Shown one piece after another: positions 20,671 through 28,145 of a DNA stretch of 34,678 nucleotides. The stretch is from NCBI RefSeq assembly GCF_000772705.2, contig NZ_JSBW02000028.1:1-34678 (forward strand). Direction: 5' to 3'. This stretch comes from Xanthomonas vasicola. Lineage in GTDB: Bacteria > Pseudomonadota > Gammaproteobacteria > Xanthomonadales > Xanthomonadaceae. The notes beneath the pieces were generated by a model. It was not told the DNA's origin. It searched no databases and worked only from the letters and a program-made list of their open reading frames with translations. A program made the position numbers and the translations under genes. The stretch's first letter is position 1. Every line of letters starts with the position of its first letter.

Positions 20671-21390
20671 TTAGACGAACAACTGCTTGATCGATTCCAC
20701 AGTCACATCGTGGTTGGTCTCGCTGTTGAGACTTGGCTGAGAAATCACTTTGTCCAGAATGACCCTGGCCCGGCGCCTGAGTTCTTGGTCGTCCAGGTTG
20801 TCCAACAGAAAGATCCTGCTGGCGATGGCATGGCTAAGGTTTTGCGGGCCGCTACCGCCGTAGCCCCATCCATATCCGCCTTCGTAGTTGAACAAGTCCC
20901 TACGCGATGGCAACAGTTCGGCCGTACTTGTGTCCTTGTGTCGGTAAAGCGCAACGCTAGCGCCCTCGACGATGCGCAGCAAAATATGGCTGATGAGGGC
21001 ATCTTCTTCGCCATGACGCACGAATTTGACTTCGTCAGCGTCGCGCGTGTAAGACTCAAGTGTGATCTGTTTTGCTGGTTGCATGTCGTCATCCATTGTC
21101 TGGCTCCTAAGCGTCTCAAACTTGAATTGAGGTAGTCCGTTATCGGCGGCTGCGTTCTGGAATGACAGCGGCCCATAGTAGGTGCCGAACGCGACGCGCT
21201 CGGCTGCTTGCGCCGTGTCTGCTCCTGGGAAATACAGTGGCGAGTCTCGCGCGATCAAGTGCACAAACCCTTCGTCCACGTCCACATCCACAATTTCCGC
21301 AGCCGAGCCATATTGATCAACGAACCAATAGTAGCCGCTGCGCATCGGCCGGGCCGACGCCAAGCCTGAGTCATCCTGATGCACATTCAT
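20671..21390 (-). CDS. Hypothetical protein, 239 residues
   Basis: Two parts. Residues 10-90 (RSGYYWFVDQYGSAAEIVDV, RDSPLYFPGADTAQAAERVA, FGTYYGPLSF) look like a small strand-rich domain. Residues 95-239 include LISHILLRIVEGASVALYRH, YEGGYGWGYGGSG and LDDQELRRRARVILDKVI. The Gly/Tyr-rich loop is unusual. ATG 21390 has GGAG nine bases upstream; a GTG at 21405 is possible. It follows the 81-residue membrane gene closely. Not recognised; soluble and likely cytoplasmic. Confidence 0.6.
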   Translation of the reverse strand: MNVHQDDSGLASARPMRSGYYWFVDQYGSAAEIVDVDVDEGFVHLIARDSPLYFPGADTAQAAERVAFGTYYGPLSFQNAAADNGLPQFKFETLRSQTMDDDMQPAKQITLESYTRDADEVKFVRHGEEDALISHILLRIVEGASVALYRHKDTSTAELLPSRRDLFNYEGGYGWGYGGSGPQNLSHAIASRIFLLDNLDDQELRRRARVILDKVISQPSLNSETNHDVTVESIKQLFV

Positions 21391-21406
21391 TGAAGCAATC
21401 TCCACG

Positions 21407-21652
21407 TCAGACAGCAGGGGGTGTGTTGACCCGATGCGTGCGCCAGCTCGCCAGCGTGGCGCGTGCGATCACGCGCCCGATCAATGGGCCAAGCACTGCG
21501 AACAACAACGCGAACAACACGCGTCCAATTGACCACTCTCCCGTTGTCACCATCGGATACAGCAGGGGCAGGGGCGCAAGGCAACACCCGACGGCTGCGA
21601 TCATGCCGTTGACCAGCGCCACCACGGGGTGACGTAAGACCTTCAAGCGCAT
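21407..21652 (-). CDS. Small two- or three-span membrane protein, 81 residues
   Basis: Hydrophobic segments at about residues 10-32 (VALVNGMIAAVGCCLAPLPL) and 43-62 (VLFALLFAVLGPLIGRVIAR) with a basic C-terminus. GGGAG lies about nine bases before ATG 21652, and the gene starts two bases after the previous stop. One operon with the genes at 21834 and 21390. Function unknown. Confidence 0.6.
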   Translation of the reverse strand: MRLKVLRHPVVALVNGMIAAVGCCLAPLPLLYPMVTTGEWSIGRVLFALLFAVLGPLIGRVIARATLASWRTHRVNTPPAV

Positions 21653-21654
21653 GG

Positions 21655-21834
21655 TCAGTCACTCCCGGTCGCATCGGGCGCGGCAAACATGACGTAAAGC
21701 GCTGAGATGGTAAGGCAGACATACCCAAGCAGCAGGCCGAGCAGCGAGTGCGACAATAATGCCACTAGGAGAATGGCCACCGCTGCCAACAAGGCCCACG
21801 CCCCCGAACTGCGAATCCAACGAATAGCGTTCAT
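21655..21834 (-). CDS. Small two-span membrane protein, 59 residues
   Basis: A short basic start (MNAIRWIRSSG) and two hydrophobic segments, AWALLAAVAILLVALLSHSL and LLLGYVCLTISALYVMFAA, then PDATGSD. It is the first gene after operator copy G. GGAG lies six to ten bases before ATG 21834. Predicted inner-membrane protein. Entry exclusion or a small transport role cannot be told from sequence. Confidence 0.6.
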   Translation of the reverse strand: MNAIRWIRSSGAWALLAAVAILLVALLSHSLLGLLLGYVCLTISALYVMFAAPDATGSD

Positions 21835-21855
21835 GTGGATCTCCTGCCCTTGGTT

Positions 21856-21917
21856 AGTGTGCAACGTATCTGCACACCCGGATGATAACCAAATGCATGC
21901 ATGCTTGCTTGCATGCA
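21856..21917 (-). promoter_or_regulatory. Operator copy G and GCATGC cluster
   Basis: AGTGTGCAAC-GTA-TCTGCACACC at 21856-21878, with a possible -10 TATCAT just upstream on the minus strand (about 21881-21886) and GCATGC motifs at 21894-21917. I could not place a good -35. The cluster runs to the stop codon of topB at 21918. Confidence 0.6.
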
Positions 21918-24089
21918 TCACGCTTTTGCTTTCCGCTTCTTAGTGGCCTTGGTTGCTGACTTCTTGGCTGGGGCCGCTTTCTTGTCGGCGTGCAGGTCCA
22001 GGAATGCACCGAGCGCGGCGCGGGAGCGGCGCTGCTCATCTGACAAGGCAACGCCTTTGTCGGTGGCCAGCTTCTCGGCGTAGGCCAGTTGCTTGTCGCT
22101 CGGCGGCAGGTTGCCGTAGGTCTCGCCGTGCGTGTCTAGGAACGCCTGTACGGCCGCGTGCGAGGTTTCCGCGCCCGCCGGCAGCGCTACACCCAGCGCC
22201 ACCGAGATTGCCTGCGCATAGCGCAGCTGGCCTTCGCTCGGTGCCCGCGTGGCCGCAGCTTTGGCCGCATCGCCGCGCACGGCCTCGATGATGCGCGTGA
22301 CGTTGGCGGCGACCTTGGACACGAACCCGTCGCGCGCCTCGACGGGGACGAGGCCGCGCCGCAGTTCGTCCAGCTTTTCCTCCCACAGCGCGGTGGTCGC
22401 CGCGTCTGTGATCGGGGCAGGCAGCATTGCAATCAGCTCACGCGCCAGCGGCGTGCTAATGATGAATTTGCCCTTGGATTCCAGGTAGCCGCGCTCGCGT
22501 AGGTTCTTGATGATGGTGCCGCGCGTGGCTTCGGTGCCGATGCCAGCGTTTTCCTTGAGGCGCTTGCGCACTTCCGGGTTGGTGGCGAACTTGCCGACAT
22601 CGAGCATGTCGGCGATAAGGTCGCCTTCGGTGTAGCGCTTGGGTGGGCGCGTCTTCTTGGGCCGCAGTGCGGCCGCAGTGACTGTGCTGTGCGTGCCGTC
22701 CTTGATGTCCGGCAGCACGGGCGCTGTCGTGTCCTCCTCGTCCTCGCTGTCCGGGTCCGCGCCAAACACGGACTTCCACCCTTGATCGACCGGGATACGA
22801 GCGCTGGCGGTGAATGCCACGCCGCCAGCTTCCAGCGTCAGGCGCGTTTCGTTGAACGTGTAGTCCGGCAGCAGCGCAGCAAGGTAGTGCTGCGCGATCA
22901 GCAGATAGGCGGTCTGCTCGTCATCGCTGAGCGTGCGCCCGGCGAGCGGCGCGCCCGTCGGGACGATGGCGTGGTGTTCTGCATGGTCTTTCGCCATCTT
23001 GGCACTGTTGAACACGCTTGGCCGGATGGTGGGTTTGTTGACGGTCAATGCCGCCACGTGGCGCGCCAGGCCGGGCACCTGCGCAAGGGTTTCCAGCACA
23101 CGGGGGATCTCTGCTTCCTGTTCGTTTGGCAACAGTGCGCACGGGGTGCGCGGGTAGCTGGTCAGCTCCTTGTCGTACAGGCTCTGCGCAATTTCCAAGG
23201 TCTTATCGGCACTCCACCCGAACCGACGCGACGCCAGCTGCTGAAAGCGGGAAAGCGTCATCAGTGAGGGCGGTTTCTGCGCTTTGGTGTCGTTCGTGAC
23301 AGCGAGCGGGCCGCTGGCTCCGGTGGCAGCCGCAACGATGGCTTCGGCGTCGGCGCGGGCGAAGATCCGGCCCTCATCCGTTGGCGCATGCGTCAGCACC
23401 ACATTGGCGCCGGTCGCTGTTTGAGCGGTGATTTCGATGTCGTAGTAGGTTGCCTCGCGGAACGCCTCGATGGCCGCATCGCGGCGCACGACCAGGGCGA
23501 GGGTGGGGGACATCACCCGTCCTACATGGCGCGGCCCTTTGCCGCCAGCGGCGCGGGATCGCAGCGTATAGGCGCGGCTTAGATTCATGCCCATCAGCCA
23601 GTCGGCGCGCGAGCGGGCTTGACTGGCCCAATACAGCGGTTCGCTGCTTTCACCTGGTCGCAGACTGGCGATGGCCTTGGTGAGGCTTGCCGCATCAAGC
23701 GCGGAGTACCACAGCCGGCGCACCGCCCCGCGATAGCCTGCATGGTCCAGCAGCTCACGGGCGATCGCTTCGCCTTCGGCTCCGCAGTCAGTGGCGATGA
23801 TGATTTCCGTCGCCTTGGGAATATTGGCCAGCAGCACGGCCAGCTCGCGTTCCTTGTCGGGGGTGGGTTGGTGCTTCCACACGCTTGGGATCATGGGCAG
23901 CACATCGAAATTCCAGGCTTCCCATGCCTTGTCATAGCCTGGCGGTGCGACTTGTTCCAGGAGGTGGCCACGTGCCCACGTGACACGGCCATCGTCGGTG
24001 TCGATATAGCCCTGACCAGGTTTCGGGTTGCCCAGCAACGGCGCGATGTTCTTGGCCTGGTCGCGCTTTTCGCAGATCCATAGGCGCAT
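21918..24089 (-). CDS. topB: TopB/TraE-type DNA topoisomerase III
   Basis: Type IA topoisomerase of 723 residues. The N-terminal Toprim domain has MRLWICEKRDQA and the acidic motif ATDCGAEGE (D101). The usual arginine of DxxREGE is alanine here. VGRVMSPTL (189-197) and the catalytic tyrosine Y312 in TSYPRT follow. The C-terminus has two similar segments (PSEGQLRYAQAI and PSDKQLAYAEKL) and a Lys/Ala-rich tail. Enzymes of this kind on conjugative plasmids (TraE in RP4) decatenate or relax plasmid DNA, possibly during transfer. ATG 24089 has GGAGGG six bases upstream and follows the previous stop by two bases. Confidence 0.92.
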   Translation of the reverse strand: MRLWICEKRDQAKNIAPLLGNPKPGQGYIDTDDGRVTWARGHLLEQVAPPGYDKAWEAWNFDVLPMIPSVWKHQPTPDKERELAVLLANIPKATEIIIATDCGAEGEAIARELLDHAGYRGAVRRLWYSALDAASLTKAIASLRPGESSEPLYWASQARSRADWLMGMNLSRAYTLRSRAAGGKGPRHVGRVMSPTLALVVRRDAAIEAFREATYYDIEITAQTATGANVVLTHAPTDEGRIFARADAEAIVAAATGASGPLAVTNDTKAQKPPSLMTLSRFQQLASRRFGWSADKTLEIAQSLYDKELTSYPRTPCALLPNEQEAEIPRVLETLAQVPGLARHVAALTVNKPTIRPSVFNSAKMAKDHAEHHAIVPTGAPLAGRTLSDDEQTAYLLIAQHYLAALLPDYTFNETRLTLEAGGVAFTASARIPVDQGWKSVFGADPDSEDEEDTTAPVLPDIKDGTHSTVTAAALRPKKTRPPKRYTEGDLIADMLDVGKFATNPEVRKRLKENAGIGTEATRGTIIKNLRERGYLESKGKFIISTPLARELIAMLPAPITDAATTALWEEKLDELRRGLVPVEARDGFVSKVAANVTRIIEAVRGDAAKAAATRAPSEGQLRYAQAISVALGVALPAGAETSHAAVQAFLDTHGETYGNLPPSDKQLAYAEKLATDKGVALSDEQRRSRAALGAFLDLHADKKAAPAKKSATKATKKRKAKA

Positions 24090-24091
24090 GG

Positions 24092-24340
24092 TCAGCCCTC
24101 CGAGTCGTTGGCGGCGGTGTTCGGGTCGGCCGGCGGGTCGGTGGGCAGCAGCAGCCAGAATGTCGCCAGCGAGACAAACCCGATGGCGACGGCGGCGGCC
24201 GGAATCGACAGCCAGAAAAATACGATGGCAGCCAGCATGCCAACGATCACAATGCTGGCGCGGGCTGGGCGTGACCACTGCGACATGGCGTAGAGCATTT
24301 CGCCGATGCGGTATCCCAGGCTCTTTTCGGGTGCGTTCAT
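24092..24340 (-). CDS. Small two-span membrane protein upstream of topB
   Basis: Protein of 82 residues. A polar N-terminus (NAPEKSLGYRIGEMLYAMSQ) is followed by two hydrophobic segments, ASIVIVGMLAAIVFFWLSIP and AAAVAIGFVSLATFWLLLPT, and an acidic end. GGAG lies seven bases before ATG 24340. Coupled closely with topB: the RBS of topB lies within its last codons. No family recognised. Confidence 0.6.
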   Translation of the reverse strand: MNAPEKSLGYRIGEMLYAMSQWSRPARASIVIVGMLAAIVFFWLSIPAAAVAIGFVSLATFWLLLPTDPPADPNTAANDSEG

Positions 24341-24412
24341 GCGCTAACTCCGGCGGTTGTCCGATGCGGCCACGCGAGGTGGGCCGCACAGACTGAGTGC
24401 GTCACGGTGTGG

Positions 24413-24652
24413 TCATGCAGCTGGCTTGTTCTGCTCGGCAAGGTACTTGTTGAAGTCACGGTTGCCATCGAGCGCATGCTCGATCAGGGCAACGGCGGCA
24501 TCGTTCCAGTCAGGTTTTGCGCCCACGGTCTCGGCGTAGAAATCGCAGAAGGCCTCAACACGTTTGATGAGGTTGGGATCGAACTGCAAGCGCTTGGTGA
24601 CGCGCTCAGTCTTGACGGGGATCTTCGGCAGTGCGGATGGTTTGCGGGCCAT
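24413..24652 (-). CDS. Small RHH-like protein, 79 residues
   Basis: KTERVTKRLQFDPNLIKRVE continues into a helix (AFCDFYAETVGAKPDW) and a second helix (NDAAVALIEHALDGN), the strand-helix-helix plan of a ribbon-helix-helix repressor, although the spacing is longer than usual. AGGA lies eight bases before ATG 24652. It comes 10 bases after the tandem-RHH gene. Probably a DNA-binding regulator. Assignment is by pattern only. Confidence 0.5.
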   Translation of the reverse strand: MARKPSALPKIPVKTERVTKRLQFDPNLIKRVEAFCDFYAETVGAKPDWNDAAVALIEHALDGNRDFNKYLAEQNKPAA

Positions 24653-24662
24653 GTTGTTGTTC

Positions 24663-24971
24663 CTAGAGCGGGTAGCGATTGGCTACAGCGGTGGTGATAA
24701 CGACGCTGATCGTGACGCCCAGCTTCTTGGCGTACTTGTTGACAGCGTTGTGCAAGGGCACGGACAGGTGGAACCGTAGGCGTTCGCGGTCGAGCTTGCG
24801 GTAGATGCCGCCGGGAACCAGGGTGGTGGGTTGAAGCAGAAATTCTTCCATGAGGTTTTGCATAAACATGCGTCGGCTTAATCCGGCGCGCTGTGCATCG
24901 CGGTCAATCGCTTTCATCTGCTTAGGGGCCACGTTCGCGACAACTTGTCGCCGTGCGGCTTTTGCAGGCAT
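24663..24971 (-). CDS. Tandem ribbon-helix-helix-like protein, candidate plasmid regulator
   Basis: Protein of 102 residues with two similar units: RRQVVANVAPKQMKAIDRDA...FMQNLMEEFL and RLRFHLSVPLHNAVNKYAKK...VVITTAVANRY. Each has a short strand and two helices. Two RHH units in one chain would act as a built-in dimer. ATG 24971 has GGAG nine bases upstream; ATG 25052, overlapping trbI, is an alternative. A half-site of the 23-bp operator (ATTGCACAC at 25021-25029) lies 50 bases upstream, so it could be the regulator of the operator set or one of its targets. Confidence 0.5.
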   Translation of the reverse strand: MPAKAARRQVVANVAPKQMKAIDRDAQRAGLSRRMFMQNLMEEFLLQPTTLVPGGIYRKLDRERLRFHLSVPLHNAVNKYAKKLGVTISVVITTAVANRYPL

Positions 24972-25020
24972 AGCTTTTGGCTCCGTTGGGTGGTTGGTAA
25001 AGCCATCGGAGTTTACTGAT

Positions 25021-25029
25021 ATTGCACAC
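25021..25029. promoter_or_regulatory. Operator half-site before the tandem-RHH gene
   Basis: ATTGCACAC is the right arm of the 23-bp palindrome; the other arm is not kept. It lies between trbI (start of its 3' end at 25042) and the ATG at 24971. Confidence 0.4.
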
Positions 25030-25041
25030 GTTAGATCACGC

Positions 25042-26394
25042 TCACGGGCCATAGGGCGACAGCGCCAAGTCTTTGTTGACCATCACTGCAACCCGCTGGC
25101 CGGGCCTGATTTCCAGGGTGGGCTGCACGTTGATGCTGCGCTGGAGCAGCTGGGCGCCGGCTTGGTTGATCTGTTGCGCCGCGCCCTGGGATGCAGCCTG
25201 ACCAGCGTCACGCTGGAAAGCGGAAAAGCTGTCACCTTCTGCCGTTGCCACGGCGGCGGCGACCGTACTCGACAGCAGCACGCTCGACAGCACCTTGCCC
25301 CAATGGTTGTTCACCTTATCGCTCACGCCGGCATAGCCGGACAGGTCAACACCGGCCATGCCCTCAAGGTCCAGGCTGGAGCCGTTCGGGAAACGCAGGC
25401 GCTGCCAGACCAGCAGCACGCGGTTCTGCCCGAAGGTCACCCGCGAGTCGTAAGCACCGATCAGCACCGAGCCTTGCGGAATGATCACGTGGCGGCCGGT
25501 CGGGGTGTCGTAGACCGGCTGCGACACCTGGGCGGTGATCTGGCCGGGCAGGTCGCTGTTGATCCCGGTCAGGAAGAGGGCAGGGATCAGCGTGCCGGCA
25601 CTCACGACGGTGGGTGTGGCCGGCAAGGTCAGGCGCGATTGCAGCGTGCCGGTATCGCGTTTCTCGTCCATGAACTGCCGCTTGTCGTCCTGGCGGTTGG
25701 CATCGTCGCGGGCGGTTTTGTCCAGCCCACCAGCTGCGGCAGCAGCAGCGGCTGCTTGGGCAAGCAGTTGCTGCTGTTGCAACGCCTCGGGGGAGTTCGG
25801 CGGCATCCCGCCAAATCCAGCCTGCCCGCCGAACTGGCCCGGGTTGCCCGCTCCACCAGCTCCGCCGCTCTGTTGGAAGCTGGTTTTTGCGTAGCGGGCG
25901 TTGGCGGCCTGTTGTAGGCGCTGTAGATCCTGCTGGGCGGCAAATTGCTGGGCTGCTGTCTGCGCTTGCCCGCTGCCGTAGGCTCGCGTGCTGGCCTTCT
26001 GTTGGGCCGCGTACTGCAATTGACCCGTTTCCCCTGGCATGGGTGGCCCCAACTTGGGCACGCGCTCTGCACGCTGCTGAGCGGCCGTGGCGTAGTCGCT
26101 GGGCAACGCATTGAAGGCCTCAGGCTTGTTAGACATGTTGGCCGTCGTCGCTTGCTCCTTGGGCTTGTTCTGTTTTGGCTTCTGCATGAAGGCCTGGACG
26201 AAAGCGAATGCGATCAACACAAACGCGATGCCGGCGATGATGCCGACCTTCGTTTTGTCCAGGGTCTTGATCTTCGGCTTTGGCGTTGCCAGCGGGATAG
26301 GTGCGTCCTGCGGCGGCTGATAGCCTTGGCTGGCCGATTCGCCAGTGACCGGATCGCGTTCGTCGTCAGCCGGGGTTCCGTTCGTGGTCTGCAT
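25042..26394 (-). CDS. trbI: TrbI/VirB10 channel scaffold protein
   Basis: Protein of 450 residues with a cytoplasmic start, one membrane segment (about residues 50-69, VGIIAGIAFVLIAFAFVQAF), a long Gln/Ala/Pro-rich linker with low complexity (about 70-230) and the conserved C-terminal domain. There LPATPTVVSAGTLIPALFLT, QPVYDTPTGRHVIIPQGSVL and RQNVLLVW-type blocks mark VirB10. It spans from the inner to the outer membrane as the inner part of the core complex and senses ATP use by the energisers. Start at 26394 lies 16 bases after trbG. Length is at the upper normal range because of the linker. Confidence 0.93.
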   Translation of the reverse strand: MQTTNGTPADDERDPVTGESASQGYQPPQDAPIPLATPKPKIKTLDKTKVGIIAGIAFVLIAFAFVQAFMQKPKQNKPKEQATTANMSNKPEAFNALPSDYATAAQQRAERVPKLGPPMPGETGQLQYAAQQKASTRAYGSGQAQTAAQQFAAQQDLQRLQQAANARYAKTSFQQSGGAGGAGNPGQFGGQAGFGGMPPNSPEALQQQQLLAQAAAAAAAAGGLDKTARDDANRQDDKRQFMDEKRDTGTLQSRLTLPATPTVVSAGTLIPALFLTGINSDLPGQITAQVSQPVYDTPTGRHVIIPQGSVLIGAYDSRVTFGQNRVLLVWQRLRFPNGSSLDLEGMAGVDLSGYAGVSDKVNNHWGKVLSSVLLSSTVAAAVATAEGDSFSAFQRDAGQAASQGAAQQINQAGAQLLQRSINVQPTLEIRPGQRVAVMVNKDLALSPYGP

Positions 26395-26409
26395 GCGGCA
26401 CCTCTGTGA

Positions 26410-27402
26410 TTAGCGACGGCGGATCGTGATGGTTTGCTTCGCACCGACGCGCAGCTCGGCGCGATCAAACACGCGGTCCACGATGTAGGTCGGTCCGCTG
26501 GTACCGTTCGCCACGCCCTTGACGCGGTAGTTCACCAGTAGCGGTTCGCCCTTCTCGATCAGGAACAACGCCGGGGCATCGGTCGCGTTGAGCGTGGCTG
26601 GCATGCGGATATAGGTCTGCGCGCCATCATCGAAGACCTGCATGGGCTTCCAGGCGTATCGCCCGCCCTTGATGTCGTAGTTGAAGTGCAGCGCGTCTGG
26701 GGCCACCGCCACCGGCTCGACGGCTTCGCGCTTGGCTGCCACGGCTTGCTGTGCCTTCCAGGTGTCCATCGGGTACTGCCAGGACACGCTAGGCATGCTC
26801 CAATCGGTCACGCTACGCGCGGTGACCAGGTAGGTGCGACGATTGGTGGCAATGAACAGGTCGTTGGTCAGACCTGGCTCCACGGCTTTCAGCACCAGGT
26901 GCACTTGCTCACCGGCATCGGTGCCGCTGGTGACCTGGCTAATCAGCCAGCGCACCGTATCCGACCCGTTGACCTCGCCGGTCAGCTGCTCGCCGGGCTG
27001 GAAGTCGATCACGGTCTGACGGCCGGCGCCGACATAGATCGTGTAGAGCGCACCAGGCCTATAGGTGAAGACCGTCTGTCCGCCGATGTTGGCGGTGCTG
27101 CTGCTCGTTGGCGCTTGACGTGCTTGGCCGACGTATTCGGCGACCTGGGCGCGTTGCTTGCTGTCGAAGTCGGACCGCGCTTTGGCAACACGCGGGGAGA
27201 CTCGCTCAGGCGTTACTGGCGGCGGCACGTATGCCTGCGCGGGTGCGGGTGGGTTGTTCGCCAACGGCGCTGCGTTGGCAGCTGCGGTGCTGTTGTCGTT
27301 GAGCGCGCTGGTGATCGCCGGCACTTGTGGCGTGCTCTGCGCATTGGCAATGCCGGCAGACAACAGCAGCAGGGGCAGAAGAGAGGTCTTCATGGTTTGC
27401 AT
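26410..27402 (-). CDS. trbG: TrbG/VirB9 outer-membrane core protein
   Basis: VirB9 family protein of about 330 residues that joins TrbI and the lipoprotein to form the outer core. A signal peptide (MKTSLLPLLLLSAGIANA) is followed by a Pro/Ala region and the beta-rich VirB9 domain: VFTYRPGALYTIYVGAGRQT, YLVTARSV, YDIKGGRYAWKPMQVFDDGA and the C-terminal TYIVDRVFDRAELRVG. ATG 27402 (MQTMKT) is chosen to place the signal peptide at the start; ATG 27393 is equally possible. Ribosome binding is weak for both. It overlaps the end of trbF's frame region by only a short gap. Confidence 0.92.
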   Translation of the reverse strand: MQTMKTSLLPLLLLSAGIANAQSTPQVPAITSALNDNSTAAANAAPLANNPPAPAQAYVPPPVTPERVSPRVAKARSDFDSKQRAQVAEYVGQARQAPTSSSTANIGGQTVFTYRPGALYTIYVGAGRQTVIDFQPGEQLTGEVNGSDTVRWLISQVTSGTDAGEQVHLVLKAVEPGLTNDLFIATNRRTYLVTARSVTDWSMPSVSWQYPMDTWKAQQAVAAKREAVEPVAVAPDALHFNYDIKGGRYAWKPMQVFDDGAQTYIRMPATLNATDAPALFLIEKGEPLLVNYRVKGVANGTSGPTYIVDRVFDRAELRVGAKQTITIRRR

Positions 27403-27428
27403 AGTGTTTGCACTCTTAGGCGAAAAAA

Positions 27429-28139
27429 TTAGGGGGTGCTGCCGATGTCGCGCTGCCAATTGAAGTCCGTGATGAACAGGCCGAGCGGGTTTATCAGCTC
27501 GATCTTTCGATCAGGTTGGCTTTGCTTGACGGTGAACGTGGACGTCCACGTTGACCGCTCTTTGACCTGGCCCTGATCGGTGAAGCTCGTTTCGATCCAC
27601 CGCACCTGATAGCTGTCGGCCGACACGGGCACCACGGAAGTCACTTGCGTGGTGACAGTTTCTTGGCCGACCTTGCTCATGGTCGAACCCGGCACGCGCG
27701 CCTCGGCGTTTAGCTTGTTTGCGGAGGCCGGCGTCATGAAGTTGTAGGCCTCATTCCAAGCCGACTTCACCACCACCGGATCGAGTGGCACGGTGCGCAC
27801 CAGCTCCACCCAATGTTTCAGGAAGTAGCGAATCTCCGCCTGACCGGGCGTGTAGTTGGGGGTCGCGTAGCCCACAACCTGCGCCGCACCATCTGCATTG
27901 ATGCGCGCAATGAGCGGCTTCGGTGGCGGTCGATTGCTCACGGCAATAAGACCGCCAGCCAACATGACCGACAGCGCGTAGCCGCCAACCGCAGCCCAGC
28001 GCCATGCGCGTTTGTCGCTCTCCGATTTTTCCAGTTTGTCCGTCCAGCCTTTGCGAGCCGAGTCGTGGTGCGGCGACATCGGCGGCGAGCTGGGACGCTG
28101 GCCGACGGGTGTTTGGAGAAGGTCTTTGGTGCTGCTCAT
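27429..28139 (-). CDS. trbF: TrbF/VirB8 inner-membrane assembly protein
   Basis: VirB8 family protein of 236 residues, a bitopic inner-membrane component that helps nucleate the channel. Membrane segment at about residues 48-66 (AVGGYALSVMLAGGLIAVSN), then a periplasmic domain with YFLKHWVELVRTVPLDPVVV and SYQVRWIETSFTDQG. Family landmarks for TrbF are the NRPPPKPLIARIN region and GLFITDFNWQRDI at the C-terminus. Starts 6 bases after trbL. Normal length. Confidence 0.92.
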   Translation of the reverse strand: MSSTKDLLQTPVGQRPSSPPMSPHHDSARKGWTDKLEKSESDKRAWRWAAVGGYALSVMLAGGLIAVSNRPPPKPLIARINADGAAQVVGYATPNYTPGQAEIRYFLKHWVELVRTVPLDPVVVKSAWNEAYNFMTPASANKLNAEARVPGSTMSKVGQETVTTQVTSVVPVSADSYQVRWIETSFTDQGQVKERSTWTSTFTVKQSQPDRKIELINPLGLFITDFNWQRDIGSTP

Positions 28140-28145
28140 GCGTGG

